A stretch of 64,000 nucleotides of DNA from Terriglobales bacterium (GCA_035567895.1 DATMPC010000001.1:151591-215590), one strand, 5' to 3'. Shown: positions 7,725-21,023, counted from the stretch's first letter. The notes: generated by a model not told the origin, from the sequence alone. Program-made: numbers and translations.

Positions 7725-8324
7725 TTATAGCTCCCGGCGCCCCTCGATCGCCTTGGCCATGGTTACTTCGTCGGCGTATTCAATGTCGCTTCCGGCGGGA
7801 ATGCCGGTGGCGATGCGGGTCAGCTTTACCGGGGAGCTCTTGAGCATGCGCGAGATGTAGGTCGCTGTAGCTTCGCCTTCGACTGTGGGATTCGTAGCGA
7901 TAATGAGCTCGTCGATCTCGCCGCGATCCACGCGCTTGGAGAGACTGGTAAGCCGCAGGTGTTCTGGTCCTACTCCGTGCAGCGGAGAAAGGGCTCCGTG
8001 CAGCACGTGATATACGCCGTTGAAGCTCCGCGTCTTTTCGATTGCGGCAATATTCGTGGGCTCCTCCACTACGCAAACCAGACGCTGGTTACGCGTTGCG
8101 CTGCTGCAATAGACACAGGGATCGACATCAGTGATGTTGTTGCACACTGAGCACAGGTGAAGGCTGGCCTTGACTTGGCGGATGGAGTCGGCCAGCAGTT
8201 CGGCGTCTTCGTCACTGGCGCGCAGGATGTGGAAGGCGAGACGCTGCGCCGTCTTGCCGCCGATCCCCGGCAACTTCTTGAGTTCGTCAATGAGCCGCGC
8301 CATGGGCTCTGCAAATTTCGACAA
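7725..8324 (-). CDS. recR: Recombination mediator RecR
   Basis: A 199-residue RecR of normal length. It shows the helix-hairpin-helix segment [20 protein letters not shown] (residues 16-35), the four-cysteine zinc finger Cys58/61/70/73, and a Toprim domain ([31 protein letters not shown]). With RecO and RecF it loads RecA at single-strand gaps. It is the last gene of the conserved dnaX-ybaB-recR order, 33 bases after ybaB. Confidence 0.96.
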   Translation of the reverse strand: MSKFAEPMARLIDELKKLPGIGGKTAQRLAFHILRASDEDAELLADSIRQVKASLHLCSVCNNITDVDPCVYCSSATRNQRLVCVVEEPTNIAAIEKTRSFNGVYHVLHGALSPLHGVGPEHLRLTSLSKRVDRGEIDELIIATNPTVEGEATATYISRMLKSSPVKLTRIATGIPAGSDIEYADEVTMAKAIEGRREL

Positions 8325-8357
8325 CTGGTCCTCTGATTTCGCTTCGGCTGTAGTCGA

Positions 8358-8657
8358 TTAGAACGGCAGGTTCATGTCGCCTAGCATGCCGCCGAGGGTC
8401 GATTGCACCGTGGTATCCACTTTGCGGGAAGCTTCATTCACAGCGGCAGTAATCAGGTCCTGGAGCATCTCCACATCGCCCGACTTCACCGCTTCAGGAT
8501 CGATCTTTACCGAAAGCAACTGCTTTTGCCCATTCATCGTCACGCTAACCGTGCCGCCTCCAGCAGAAGCCTCAACACTGGTTGCGCGCATCTTTTCCTG
8601 GATCTCTTGCGATGCGCGTTGCGCCTGGGCCAACAATTCCTTTGGGTTGAATTCCAT
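8358..8657 (-). CDS. ybaB: YbaB/EbfC family nucleoid-associated protein
   Basis: A 99-residue protein beginning MEFNPKELLAQAQRASQEIQEKM, followed by the VEASAGGGTVSVTMNGQKQLLSVKID core that defines YbaB/EbfC. The family forms tweezer-shaped dimers that bind DNA. It sits between dnaX and recR, 18 bases after dnaX, which is the standard bacterial arrangement and supports the call. Confidence 0.94.
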   Translation of the reverse strand: MEFNPKELLAQAQRASQEIQEKMRATSVEASAGGGTVSVTMNGQKQLLSVKIDPEAVKSGDVEMLQDLITAAVNEASRKVDTTVQSTLGGMLGDMNLPF

Positions 8658-8675
8658 TCTTGAGGAATCTCCGAT

Positions 8676-10565
8676 CTATTTCTTTTGACGAAGATCGACC
8701 ACTGTGCGCACTTCCGCTCCAAACTTCTCCTGCATGCGCCGCACCACAGGATCTTCAGCAGCCCGCTGACGAGCTCCGCCGGATCCATTGCTGTGGCCAT
8801 TTGCTATGCGCTCGATTGGAGCATTCTGAGACATGCCTCCGCCGGAGACGTTCAACTTCATTACTCGGCCGCAGAGTCGACTGGCCTCCTGCGTGAGTAG
8901 GCGCTTTGCCTCGGCACTTACGCTGAGGTCGATTACCTTTTCGGAGAGCGGCAAGCGTAGATTGATCTGATTGCCCTCTAGACCCCACTCGCCACGTGCC
9001 AGCAGATCGGCGGCCGTGTCCTGGCTTTGCGCTTCGAGCACCGAGATCAACGCGGAGCGCAGCGTCTCTACAGAAATCTCCTGCTGAGTGACCGCAGATT
9101 CCGCGATTGGCTGGGGAACTTCTTCCAACGCGGTTGCGGTCGAAATCACCGTGTAGCTCGCAGTGGATCCGTCAATCGAACTCACCACCGACATCTCCGG
9201 TTCGGAGCTCCGCACTTTGCGCAACCTGTCAGCTTCGAAGGGGGACACGCGTTGTTGACTCTGCGGCGAAGCTCCCCCACTGGATGACCCAAACGGTGAT
9301 GCGGAGGCTGATCTCAAGCCACCGCTCAATGGCGCAGGTCGCGCCTCAGAAATCTTTGGAACAGCCGAGAGAGAGGCGCGTGCAGGTTGAGTGACCGTTG
9401 TTGCTCCGCTGGTCGCAGTCTGGCTCAGGAACTCTTCGAGGGGGAGCAGACGAATTGCATGCACCATCTTCAGCATGCCGAGCTCAAGGTGAAACCGCTG
9501 CTCCTGTCGGTAGCCCAGCTCGTCGTGCGTGCGAAGGATAATGTTGAGAAAGCGGGTAAGGTCTTCCTCGGAGAACAGCGCCGCCGTACTCGCGACCTTC
9601 TGCCGCTCGTCGGATGAGATTTGCAGCAGCGATGATTCTCCGCCCGCCACCTTCGCAACCAAAGCATTTCGCAAGAAACGAACAAGCTGCTTGGCAAAGT
9701 GCGACGGACTCTGCCCTTCGGTCATTAGCCGGTCCAGGAGCTTTAACAAGTCCTCGCTCGAACTGCGGTGCACGCACTGCATGGCCTGCACGAGAACGTC
9801 AGACGAGACTGTTCCCATCAGCCCGCGAACTTGCGCCGCAGTCAGCTTTGCATCCGAGCCGCCTTCGAAGACGGCGCAGCAGGCGATGGCTTGATCCATG
9901 ATGGAGAGCGCGTCGCGCATCGATCCATCACCGGCCTCCGCAAGAGCGGCTAGCGCATCGTTTTCCGCGCTGATGTTTTCTTGTGTTGCGACATCGCGGA
10001 GCTGGCGCACGATCTCGTCGAATCGCACTGCGTGAAAGCTGAAGTGCTGGCAGCGCGAGCGAATCGTCTGTGGAATGTCCTCGGGCTGCGTGGTGGCCAT
10101 CATGAAAACAATGTGGCTGGGCGGCTCTTCCAGAGTTTTCAGCAGCGCATTAAAAGCAGCATCGGTAATTTGGTGGGCTTCGTCGAGAATGTAGATCTTG
10201 TAACGATCGCGAGCGGGACGATAGCGCACGGCATCGCGTAACTCGCGAATCTCGTCGATACCACGATTCGTCGCCGCATCGATTTCGATCACATCTACAG
10301 AGCTTCCTGCGCGGATCTCCTGGCAGGAGTCGCAAACGCCGCACGGCTCTGGAACCGGCTTATCCGTCGAGCGGCAGTTGAGCGCCATAGCCAGAATGCG
10401 CGCAACCGTGGTCTTCCCGATGCCGCGATGTCCACTGAAAATGTAGCCGTGCGCGATTCGCTGCTGGGTAATCGCATTCTGCAGCGTGCGGGTTACATGA
10501 TCCTGCCCGATTACATCGGAAAATTTCTGTGGCCGGTATTTGCGGGCGAGAACCTGATAACTCAT
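8676..10565 (-). CDS. dnaX: DNA polymerase III subunit gamma/tau
   Basis: A 629-residue clamp-loader ATPase. The N-terminus YQVLARKYRPQKFSDVIGQDHV is diagnostic. Walker A is GHRGIGKTT (residues 45-53), zinc cysteines fall at about 64, 75, 78 and 81, DEAH box is in YILDEAHQIT, and sensor 1 is in TTQPEDIPQTIRSRC. A Ser/Pro/Ala-rich linker (about 390-470) leads to a tau-like C-terminal domain. No obvious slippery poly-A frameshift site is seen, so gamma production by frameshifting is not supported here. Confidence 0.96.
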   Translation of the reverse strand: MSYQVLARKYRPQKFSDVIGQDHVTRTLQNAITQQRIAHGYIFSGHRGIGKTTVARILAMALNCRSTDKPVPEPCGVCDSCQEIRAGSSVDVIEIDAATNRGIDEIRELRDAVRYRPARDRYKIYILDEAHQITDAAFNALLKTLEEPPSHIVFMMATTQPEDIPQTIRSRCQHFSFHAVRFDEIVRQLRDVATQENISAENDALAALAEAGDGSMRDALSIMDQAIACCAVFEGGSDAKLTAAQVRGLMGTVSSDVLVQAMQCVHRSSSEDLLKLLDRLMTEGQSPSHFAKQLVRFLRNALVAKVAGGESSLLQISSDERQKVASTAALFSEEDLTRFLNIILRTHDELGYRQEQRFHLELGMLKMVHAIRLLPLEEFLSQTATSGATTVTQPARASLSAVPKISEARPAPLSGGLRSASASPFGSSSGGASPQSQQRVSPFEADRLRKVRSSEPEMSVVSSIDGSTASYTVISTATALEEVPQPIAESAVTQQEISVETLRSALISVLEAQSQDTAADLLARGEWGLEGNQINLRLPLSEKVIDLSVSAEAKRLLTQEASRLCGRVMKLNVSGGGMSQNAPIERIANGHSNGSGGARQRAAEDPVVRRMQEKFGAEVRTVVDLRQKK

Positions 10566-10673
10566 GGCGGGACCTTGTCGATTATACCTACGGTAAGAAC
10601 TAGCTGAATGCCGAGCGCTGAATGCTGCGTGCTGAGTGTCTGCACGATTTTGTGTGCTAGCATCGGAGCTTCC

Positions 10674-12344
10674 ATGACTGCGGGCAAACTTCAGGTCGTG
10701 CCATTAGGCGGGCTCGGCGAGTTCGGCATGAACTGCATGGCCCTGCGCTGGGGCGACGACATCATTGTGATCGATGCCGGTCTCATGTTCCCTGAGTCTG
10801 AGCTGCTCGGCGTCGACATCGTTGTTCCCGACATCACTTACCTGCTCGAGAATCGGGACAAAGTTCGCGCCATCCTGCTCACCCACGGCCATGAAGACCA
10901 CATTGGCGGATTGCCGTGGATTCTCTCTGAGCTGAACATTCCGGTGTACGGCACGGAATTTACCCTCGCCCTCGTGGAAGGCAAGCTGGAAGAACACGAG
11001 CTGCTCGACTCTGCACAGCTCAACGAAATCACGGCGAACGAGCGCTTCCGTATCGGACCGTTCCTTATCCATCCGGTGCGCGTCACTCATAGCCTCGTGG
11101 ATTGTGTGGCCCTTGCAATTCACACTCCGTTGGGAGTCGTGATTCATTCCGGCGACTTCAAGGTCGATCCCACGCCTACGGATGGCAAGCTGTTCGACCT
11201 CCATCAGTTCGCGGAGTATGGCAAAGAAGGCGCGCTACTTTTGCTGCAGGATTCGACTAACGTCGAGCGCCCAGGCTACACGCCGAGCGAGCGCGCGGTG
11301 CGTCCGCGATTTGAGGAAATCTTCACGCGCAGCAAGCGGAGGCTGTTCGTCTCCTGCTTCTCATCTTCTATACATCGGATCAAGCTCGTGGCGGACATGG
11401 CCTTCGAGCACGGACGCAAGCTGGCTCTGGTCGGTCGCTCCATGAATGAAGCTACTGAGATCGCGCAGGACCTCGGCTACATCCATATTCCCGAGGGAAC
11501 GCTCATTAATCCTGGACAGATTCGCGATTTCGCTCCGGAGAAGGTTTGTGTGCTGATCAGCGGCACGCAGGGCGAGCCCATGTCTGCCTTGTCGCGCGCG
11601 GCTGTAGACAATCATAAGCACGCGAAGATCGAGCCGGGCGACACAGTCGTTCTGTCCTCGCGCATCATTCCAGGGAACGAAAAAGGGATCTATCGCATGA
11701 TTGATCACCTTTACCGCCGCAACGCTCACGTTATCTATGAAGATGGTTCTGGTTCGCCCGTGCACGTAAGCGGACACGCCAGCCAGGAAGAGCTCAGGCT
11801 TCTGATTAATCTTGTTCGCCCCAGGTACTTTGTGCCGATTCACGGCGAGTATCGTCAACTTAAGCGCCACGCGGAGCTTGCCGCTTCAATGCACGGTGCT
11901 GTAGGCAGCGTGACGATGCTGGAAAGCGGCGAGGTCCTTGAGATCGACGAGCTTGGTGCGCGGAAGGCTGGAAAAGTAACGGTCGGCCGCGTCTGCATTG
12001 ACTCCGGCTCAGCCAGCGACGTGGTAGAGGATCTCGTGATTCGCGATCGTCGCCACCTAAGCGAAGACGGCATTGTGCTGCCAGTAATCGCCATTAATAA
12101 GTTGACCGGCAAGGTGGAATCGATTCCCGAAATCGTGATGCGAGGATTCGCCGCCGCAGGCGCAGAGAACGGTTTTCTTGCGCAGGCTCGCGAAGTGATC
12201 AGCCGCACACTTGAACAGTCGAGCCAGGAAGAAAAGGCTGACTACGGTGTGATCAAAGAGAAGATTCGCCAGGACCTTAAGCGTTACATCAACAAGAACA
12301 CCAGTCGTCGCCCCTTGATTATGCCGGTCATCCTCGAAATCTGA
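10674..12344 (+). CDS. rnj: Ribonuclease J
   Basis: A 556-residue metallo-beta-lactamase/beta-CASP nuclease. The metal motif HGHEDH is at residues 71-76. The beta-CASP segments (SRIIPGNEKGIYRMIDHLYRRNAHV) and the later HVSGHASQEELRLLINLVRPRYFVPIHGEYRQL follow, ending with the RNase J C-terminal domain. It processes and degrades RNA from the 5' end and internally. ATG 10674 is chosen because GGAG precedes it and the family start (LQVVPLGGLGEFGMN) follows at once; the frame is open further upstream. It is divergent from dnaX. Confidence 0.94.
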   Translation: MTAGKLQVVPLGGLGEFGMNCMALRWGDDIIVIDAGLMFPESELLGVDIVVPDITYLLENRDKVRAILLTHGHEDHIGGLPWILSELNIPVYGTEFTLALVEGKLEEHELLDSAQLNEITANERFRIGPFLIHPVRVTHSLVDCVALAIHTPLGVVIHSGDFKVDPTPTDGKLFDLHQFAEYGKEGALLLLQDSTNVERPGYTPSERAVRPRFEEIFTRSKRRLFVSCFSSSIHRIKLVADMAFEHGRKLALVGRSMNEATEIAQDLGYIHIPEGTLINPGQIRDFAPEKVCVLISGTQGEPMSALSRAAVDNHKHAKIEPGDTVVLSSRIIPGNEKGIYRMIDHLYRRNAHVIYEDGSGSPVHVSGHASQEELRLLINLVRPRYFVPIHGEYRQLKRHAELAASMHGAVGSVTMLESGEVLEIDELGARKAGKVTVGRVCIDSGSASDVVEDLVIRDRRHLSEDGIVLPVIAINKLTGKVESIPEIVMRGFAAAGAENGFLAQAREVISRTLEQSSQEEKADYGVIKEKIRQDLKRYINKNTSRRPLIMPVILEI

Positions 12345-12391
12345 TGCAATGTCTTTGGACTGCAATACACAAACTGTAGAGAGCAAGCGTC

Positions 12392-13354
12392 TTGATCACC
12401 CTCGAAAAGATTCAGCAAGCCCAGGAACGGCTGCGTGGAATCGCGCTACGCACGCCGTTGCAACGCGTTTCATTCCGGGAGGGCGAAGTTTATCTCAAAC
12501 CGGAGAACCTTCAACCGATTGGCTCATTTAAGCTACGCGGCGCCTACAACAAGATCGCGACGTTTTCTCCAGGACAGCGTGAGCGCGGAGTCATCGCCTA
12601 CTCCAGCGGAAATCATGCGCAGGGGGTTGCCTATGCAGCCCGTGCGATGGGTTGCCACGCCACCATCGTGATGCCCGACAACTCTCCACAACTCAAATTG
12701 GAGAAGACCCGAGCTCTCGGAGCAGAAATCGTGATCGTCGGCCCGTCGAGCGACGAGCGCAAAGCGCGCGCTGAGGAACTCGCGCAACAAAAGGGATACG
12801 CTCTCGTGCCTCCCTACGACGATGAAGCCATCATCGCCGGGCAAGGCACAATGGGCTTAGAAATTCTTACCGACTTGCCCGAGACCACTAGCGTGTTGGT
12901 TTGTGTGGGCGGCGGAGGCATGATCAGCGGAATCGCTGCCGCGGTGAAGAACATGCGGCCGAGTCCAAAGGTTTATGGAGTGGAGTCAGAGCTAGGCGCC
13001 AAAGCCAAAGCCAGCTTCGAAGCCGGCGAGCGCCTCGCCTTCCCTGCCGAGGAAACTACCCGCACCATCGCCGACGGCCTCCGCACGCAGAGCGTCGGCG
13101 AGTGTAACTTTGAACATATTCAGCGCTACGTGGACGGATTTATCAGTGTTAGCGAAGACGAAATCCGCGAAGCCGTCCGCCGCCTCGCATTCGACGCGCA
13201 CTTAATAGCAGAACCCAGCGGTGCGGTTCCGCTTGCAGCAGTACTGTTCCACCGAAGTGAGTTCCCTTCTAGCGGCAAGACGGTAGCAATCGTCAGCGGA
13301 GGAAACATCGCTCCGGAGATGTTAAAGCAGATCCTGACCGAGCCGAGTTCCTAA
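12392..13354 (+). CDS. Threonine dehydratase / serine-threonine racemase-like PLP enzyme
   Basis: A 320-residue fold-type II PLP enzyme. The cofactor lysine lies in GSFKLRGAY (Lys47), the substrate loop is SSGNHAQGVAYAA and the phosphate-binding glycine loop is GGGGMISG. Its length without an ACT regulatory domain fits catabolic threonine ammonia-lyase or serine racemase rather than long IlvA. The start is TTG 12392, with a purine-rich AGAGAG upstream. Substrate choice cannot be settled from motifs. Confidence 0.88.
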   Translation: MITLEKIQQAQERLRGIALRTPLQRVSFREGEVYLKPENLQPIGSFKLRGAYNKIATFSPGQRERGVIAYSSGNHAQGVAYAARAMGCHATIVMPDNSPQLKLEKTRALGAEIVIVGPSSDERKARAEELAQQKGYALVPPYDDEAIIAGQGTMGLEILTDLPETTSVLVCVGGGGMISGIAAAVKNMRPSPKVYGVESELGAKAKASFEAGERLAFPAEETTRTIADGLRTQSVGECNFEHIQRYVDGFISVSEDEIREAVRRLAFDAHLIAEPSGAVPLAAVLFHRSEFPSSGKTVAIVSGGNIAPEMLKQILTEPSS

Positions 13355-13431
13355 ATAACCCCCCACGTATAATCAACTGTTACCGCGACAACTCTGCACC
13401 ATCCTGAGAAGTTGATGTCGCGCTCGACCTG

Positions 13432-14391
13432 ATGATCCAGACCCTGTTCGGCAGCCTCGACGAGGAAAAAAACAAAAAGCCAGGCTTCCTGGATCGCATG
13501 AAGGAGGCGGTCTCGCGCACGCGCGAGAACCTCAGCGATCGCATCGAGGAGATCGTCGCTTTCAATAAAGAGATCGATGCCAATACCCTCGACGATCTCG
13601 AAGCCACGCTGATTGCCGCCGACCTCGGGACGACGACCACACATGAGGTCCTCGAAGCGCTGCGCGAGCGCGCCACCCATAAGCAGATCGGCGATGTGAA
13701 CGAACTGAAGCGGCTACTGAAGGAACAGATCGCGGGGATCCTTAACGGCGCATCGAATGTGCCGTTACGCCGAGTCGACGGTCCCGAAGTGGTACTGATC
13801 GTCGGCGTGAACGGTACCGGTAAGACGACGACAGTCGGCAAGCTCGCAAGTTTGCTGAGAAGTCAGGGCAAAACGGTTTTGCTCTGCGCGGCCGACACGT
13901 TTCGCGCTGCCGCGATCGAGCAGTTGGAGGTCTGGGGCAGTCGAACTGGAGTGGAAGTGATAAAGACTAAACCCGGCGGCGATCCCTCGGCTGTACTCTT
14001 CGACAGTCTGAGTGCGGCGAAGGCGCGGGGAACTGACTATGTGATCGTTGATACCGCTGGCCGGCTGCATACCAAGCAGAACCTGATGGCGGAGCTGGAG
14101 AAGATGCGCCGCACAGCGCAGAAAGTAATCCCTGACTCGCCGCATGAAACCCTACTCGTGATGGACGCAACCACCGGGCAGAACGGATTGCAGCAGGCGC
14201 GTCAGTTCACGCAATCTGCAGGCGTAACCGGAATCGTGTTGACGAAGCTCGATGGCACGGCAAAAGGCGGAGTAGTAGTTGCCATCTCGCGCGAACTCGG
14301 CGTTCCTGTTCGGTACGTCGGTGTAGGAGAGAAGGCAGGAGACCTTCTGCCATTCGATTCGCAATCGTTTGTCGATTCTTTGTTCGAATAA
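13432..14391 (+). CDS. ftsY: Signal recognition particle receptor FtsY
   Basis: A 319-residue SRP GTPase. An acidic/basic helical N domain (residues about 15-105) precedes the G domain, with GVNGTGKT at 125-132, [18 protein letters not shown] and [10 protein letters not shown]. The long acidic A domain of E. coli FtsY is nearly absent, as in many bacteria. It delivers ribosome-nascent chains to SecYEG. ribD begins six bases after its stop, so the two are probably co-transcribed. Confidence 0.95.
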   Translation: MIQTLFGSLDEEKNKKPGFLDRMKEAVSRTRENLSDRIEEIVAFNKEIDANTLDDLEATLIAADLGTTTTHEVLEALRERATHKQIGDVNELKRLLKEQIAGILNGASNVPLRRVDGPEVVLIVGVNGTGKTTTVGKLASLLRSQGKTVLLCAADTFRAAAIEQLEVWGSRTGVEVIKTKPGGDPSAVLFDSLSAAKARGTDYVIVDTAGRLHTKQNLMAELEKMRRTAQKVIPDSPHETLLVMDATTGQNGLQQARQFTQSAGVTGIVLTKLDGTAKGGVVVAISRELGVPVRYVGVGEKAGDLLPFDSQSFVDSLFE

Positions 14392-14397
14392 AGGAAC

Positions 14398-15570
14398 ATG
14401 CCTCAGCAAGACAACGAGCGCTTCATGCGTCGCGCACTGGAATTGGCGCGTCGAGGTATCGCGCTCGCCTCTCCTAACCCTCATGTTGGTGCGGTAATCG
14501 TAAGCTCTGCTGGGGAAATTGTCGGCGAGGGCTTCCATACTTATGACGGCTTAAAGCACGCAGAAGTGCTCGCAGCCGAACAGGCCGGAGAGCGCGCTCG
14601 CGGAGCAACTCTCTACTTGAATCTCGAACCTTGTTCGCACACCGGACGCACCGGGCCATGCGCCGACGCAGTAATCGCTGCCGACATCAAGCGCGTGTAT
14701 GCTGCCATGCCCGATCCCAATCCTCTCGTTGCGGGCAAGGGATTCGAGCGATTGCGCACAGCGGGCATCGAAGTCCACACTGGTCTGCTCGAGTCTGAAG
14801 CCCGAAAGATAAACGAGGGATTCGCGAAGTACATCACCGCGAAAACACCGCTTGTTACGCTCAAGGCCGGGATGACGCTCGATGGCAAGATAGCTCCGCC
14901 ATACACACCTCCGAGCGGCGAAGTCGGTTTGGGCGATGCAGCCGGTGGCTGGATAACCAGTATCGAAGCTCGCGCTCAAGTGCAAGAATTGCGTCACGCG
15001 TCCGATGCAATCCTCGTGGGCGTGAACACAGTCATCACCGACAATCCGCTGCTCACCGACCGTACAAGCTTGCCTCGACGCCGTCCGCTGTTGCGCGTTG
15101 TAAGCGATTCCAAATTGCGCCTGCCCTTGGACTCGCGTCTCGTGAAGACAGTGAACAACGACCTGATCGTCTTCTGCTCGTTCGCGGAAGAGAAGAAGCG
15201 TCGTGAACTTGAAGAACGAGGCATTCGCGTAGAACAAGTCAGGTTGGGCGCGCTCGACGGACGTCCCGACATCGCCGCTATCATTCAGCGGCTCGGAGAG
15301 TTGGAGATCACAAGCCTGATTATCGAAGGCGGTGCGCTCGTGAATTGGACCGCGCTTGCCGCAAATGTTGTCGACAAAGTGTTCTTGTTTTACGCCCCCA
15401 AAATTCTTGCCGGAACCGGATCAGTGCCATTCGCCAGCGGTCCAGGCTTCCCTCGCATCAGCGAAGCCGCCCGCGTTCGCTCGATTTCCCTGCATCGCTT
15501 CGGAGAGGATTTTGCAGTCGAGGGCTATATAAAAGATCCGTACGAAAGATTAGGATCTTCGACGCAATAG
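14398..15570 (+). CDS. ribD: Bifunctional riboflavin deaminase/reductase RibD
   Basis: A 390-residue two-domain enzyme. The N-terminal cytidine-deaminase-like domain shows its zinc site: His54 and Glu56 in HAE, Cys79 in EPCSH and Cys88 in GPC. The reductase domain starts near residue 155 ([14 protein letters not shown]) and continues through [19 protein letters not shown] and IIEGGALVN. It carries out two steps of riboflavin synthesis after GTP cyclohydrolase II. A ribE gene follows 19 bases later. No FMN riboswitch is visible because the gene abuts ftsY. Confidence 0.95.
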   Translation: MPQQDNERFMRRALELARRGIALASPNPHVGAVIVSSAGEIVGEGFHTYDGLKHAEVLAAEQAGERARGATLYLNLEPCSHTGRTGPCADAVIAADIKRVYAAMPDPNPLVAGKGFERLRTAGIEVHTGLLESEARKINEGFAKYITAKTPLVTLKAGMTLDGKIAPPYTPPSGEVGLGDAAGGWITSIEARAQVQELRHASDAILVGVNTVITDNPLLTDRTSLPRRRPLLRVVSDSKLRLPLDSRLVKTVNNDLIVFCSFAEEKKRRELEERGIRVEQVRLGALDGRPDIAAIIQRLGELEITSLIIEGGALVNWTALAANVVDKVFLFYAPKILAGTGSVPFASGPGFPRISEAARVRSISLHRFGEDFAVEGYIKDPYERLGSSTQ

Positions 15571-15589
15571 ACGCGTTCTCAAAACGAAA

Positions 15590-16228
15590 ATGTTCACGGG
15601 ATTAGTTGAACAAACCGGGACAATTGCCTCGCTGGGCAAGGCGAGTGGAGCGACGCGCATCCGCGTCTCTGCGCCGGGACTGGCATCGCAATTGAAAGAG
15701 GGAGACAGCATCGCGGTAAGCGGAGTCTGCCTCACTGCGTTATCGCCTGACCACAACACCTTCGAGGCCGATCTTGCACAAGAGACCATCGCCCGCACTT
15801 CCCTCTCCTGCCTTGCTCCAGGAGCGCTCGTGAATTTGGAGCTACCCACTCCTGCTGGCACGCCGCTCGGAGGACACGTCGTTCAGGGCCACGTTGATGG
15901 CACAGGCAGGTTGGTCCTATTCGAGCTGACGGCTCCAGGTAGAGAGGATCGTTGGTTAGAGATCGAGATTCCGCAGAGCCTCACGCGCTATGTGGTTGAG
16001 AAAGGTTCCATCACTGTGGAAGGTATCAGCCTGACTGTGGCTGCCATCGCCGGAACTCACGTCACGATTGCCATCATTCCACATACGTATCAGGCGACCA
16101 ACCTGCGAACGTTAAAGCCAGGCGATCCGGTCAACGTAGAAGTGGACGTGCTGGCACGTTATGCAGAGAAGCAGCGGCGAACGGCACGAAGCTGGACTGT
16201 CGAGGAGCTGGTCAGCCGAGGATTCTGA
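15590..16228 (+). CDS. ribE: Riboflavin synthase alpha subunit
   Basis: A 212-residue protein with the two tandem lumazine-binding repeats: MFTGLVEQTGTIASL...GDSIAVSGVCLTAL, then GGHVVQGHVDGTGRLV...GSITVEGISLTVAAI. It dismutates 6,7-dimethyl-8-ribityllumazine to riboflavin. It directly follows ribD. The other rib genes (ribBA, ribH) are not in the window. Confidence 0.95.
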   Translation: MFTGLVEQTGTIASLGKASGATRIRVSAPGLASQLKEGDSIAVSGVCLTALSPDHNTFEADLAQETIARTSLSCLAPGALVNLELPTPAGTPLGGHVVQGHVDGTGRLVLFELTAPGREDRWLEIEIPQSLTRYVVEKGSITVEGISLTVAAIAGTHVTIAIIPHTYQATNLRTLKPGDPVNVEVDVLARYAEKQRRTARSWTVEELVSRGF

Positions 16229-16252
16229 CTCGCGCGCACTCGACGCGACGAA

Positions 16253-16489
16253 TTACTTTTCCAGGTAATACTGCACTGAAGTCACGACTCGTACGGTCTT
16301 CATCACGCTGCTGTCCGCCATGTAGTTATAACCGCCATCCCCCACCTCTCCCGTTCCTCCTGACGGATCGCCAGGTGAAATTGAAAATACTCCCTGGTTC
16401 GCTTGGCGAATGGAGCGCACTTTGCCGCCAGAGTCCGATGCGAAGCGATCAGCAGCAGCGCGTGCGTTGCGTGTGGCTTCGGTGACCAT
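16253..16489 (-). pseudogene. Truncated SIMPL-domain (DUF541) protein remnant
   Basis: About 78 residues match only the C-terminal part of SIMPL/DUF541 periplasmic proteins: EATRNARAAADRFASDSGGKVRSIRQANQGVFSIS and the terminal TVRVVTSVQYYLEK. Upstream in frame a few more matching residues (ATIQGIQD) can be read before a TAG at about 16515, then the divergent thioesterase gene begins. The normal protein has around 230-250 residues with a signal peptide, so this is a decayed fragment. Confidence 0.65.
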
Positions 16490-16538
16490 GTCTTGAATCC
16501 CTTGAATCGTCGCACCATTCCTGCGACTCTAGACGCAT

Positions 16539-17054
16539 ATGGAAAGCCTTGACGGTCATAAGCAGCCGCGGCCAGTGTCGGACTCCATGTCGGAGATGGC
16601 CGAAGTGGTACTCCCCAACGATGCGAATCCTCTGAACAATCTTCTCGGCGGCAGGCTCATGCACTTTATCGACATCGCCGGCGCAATGGCGGCACACCGA
16701 CACAGCCGCAGCTACGTTGTTACGGCTTCCATGGACCACATCGACTTCCTAGCTCCTGTGCATGTCGGCGACTTGCTCATTCTGCGCTCGTCGGTGAACC
16801 GGGCCTTTCATACTTCGATGGAAGTAGGCGTGAAATGTTGGGTAGAGAATTACATTGCCGGAACACGACGGCATATCGCGTCGGCTTACCTCACGTTTGT
16901 CGCGGTCGATAATCGCGGATGCCGCTTACCTGTCCCACCAGTCGTCCCTGAGACGGAAGAGGAGAAGCGGCGCTTTGAGGACGCGGGCCGACGCCGCGAA
17001 TTGCGTAAGAAGGAGCAGGAGCGCAAAAATGCTAATCAGCTCGCTCGGGGATAG
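16539..17054 (+). CDS. Acyl-CoA thioesterase (hotdog fold, YciA/BFIT-like)
   Basis: A 171-residue hotdog-fold protein. LPNDANPLNNLLGGRLMHFIDIAGAMAAHRHS is the hallmark of the acyl-CoA hydrolase subgroup, followed by SMDHIDFLAPVHVGDLLIL. It probably hydrolyses fatty acyl-CoA esters in the cytoplasm; chain length preference is unknown. The last 40 residues are highly charged (KRRFEDAGRRRELRKKEQER). ATG 16539 is used; a downstream in-frame Met in SDSMSEMAEV is an alternative. Confidence 0.85.
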   Translation: MESLDGHKQPRPVSDSMSEMAEVVLPNDANPLNNLLGGRLMHFIDIAGAMAAHRHSRSYVVTASMDHIDFLAPVHVGDLLILRSSVNRAFHTSMEVGVKCWVENYIAGTRRHIASAYLTFVAVDNRGCRLPVPPVVPETEEEKRRFEDAGRRRELRKKEQERKNANQLARG

Positions 17055-17210
17055 GCTGGTTTTAGCGTGAGGTTACCCCTGCGACCTGGGCAAATCCCCA
17101 GCATCCGATGTGTTAGGCTTTTCCATGGACCTCTACGCCTAGGGGCATCGTCTCTAGTGCAGTGAATTTGTGTCCCCGCCTCTGCCCAACGGGCCAAAGG
17201 AACAAAGCTT

Positions 17211-20192
<2,982 letters not shown>

Positions 20193-20204
20193 CGCGCCCC
20201 CCAC

Positions 20205-21023
20205 TTATTCCGGCAGCGGCATAGGACCGTGATTGAGTAGGCTCAAGAAGCGCGGATCCTTGCGGAAGCCTACGAACTCCTGATCCTTCTGGAAGTTCTC
20301 TGCAACCTTAAATCCTTCCTCCATCGCCTTCTTTAGGTACAGCAAACATCGGTCGGCATCCCCGCGTCCGGCGAACATCTTTGCCATCACATAGGAATAA
20401 CGGGCGCGATCTTCCGGAGACGACATGTGCGCAGTGATCCCAGCCTGGGAGTGGCGCTCAAAGATTTCCGGATCCAGCGACAGCGCAGTCGCGTATTCCT
20501 GGCTTGCTTTGTCGTATTTTTTTGTAGCGAAATACGCAGTACCAAGGTTGCTATGGAAGCTGGCCGACTCCGGATTCAAAACGATCGCTTTGCGATAAAG
20601 CTTGATGGACTTGCCGTAGTTGCGCGTGTTGTAGTGGACCACTCCCAGATTGTTCGTGGCCTCGGGGTAGTGCGGATTGCCCTTAATCGCGCGCTCAAAC
20701 ATATGCTTCGCTTCGTTGAAGTGCAGCATCTGGAGCTGCGCAATCCCCTGTTTGTTGTAGAGCTGAGACGGGGAAGAACTCTTATGGATCGCCGCGTCGT
20801 AGTAGTCGATTGCGTCAGCATAGTACTTTTCGGCACGTAGGATGTCGCCACGCTGCTCGAGCTGAGCCTCAGTTGCGCTGGGTGACGGTGGTTCTATACG
20901 GCGCAATGCTGTTGGAGTCGTCATCGTAACTGACGAACTATCATTTAGAGGAATCTGAGTTTGCGCTGAGCAACAAGCGGCAGCGGTGAGTGCGAACGCG
21001 AAAGCGAACTGTGCACGAGACAT
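20205..21023 (-). CDS. Secreted TPR-repeat protein
   Basis: A 272-residue protein with a signal peptide (residues 1-20, cut after CCSA) and at least four tetratricopeptide repeats, for example SQLYNKQGIAQLQMLHFNEAKHMFERA, PEATNNLGVVHYNTRNYGKSIKLYRKA and ASFHSNLGTAYFATKKYDKASQEYATA. It is probably a periplasmic scaffold. It lies 33 bases downstream of the penicillin-binding protein gene in the same orientation, so a role in cell-wall assembly is a reasonable guess. Confidence 0.8.
   Translation of the reverse strand: MSRAQFAFAFALTAAACCSAQTQIPLNDSSSVTMTTPTALRRIEPPSPSATEAQLEQRGDILRAEKYYADAIDYYDAAIHKSSSPSQLYNKQGIAQLQMLHFNEAKHMFERAIKGNPHYPEATNNLGVVHYNTRNYGKSIKLYRKAIVLNPESASFHSNLGTAYFATKKYDKASQEYATALSLDPEIFERHSQAGITAHMSSPEDRARYSYVMAKMFAGRGDADRCLLYLKKAMEEGFKVAENFQKDQEFVGFRKDPRFLSLLNHGPMPLPE

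Noticed and set aside
14350..14397. FMN riboswitch in front of ribD
   Set aside because: Only six bases separate ftsY and ribD, leaving no room for the element.
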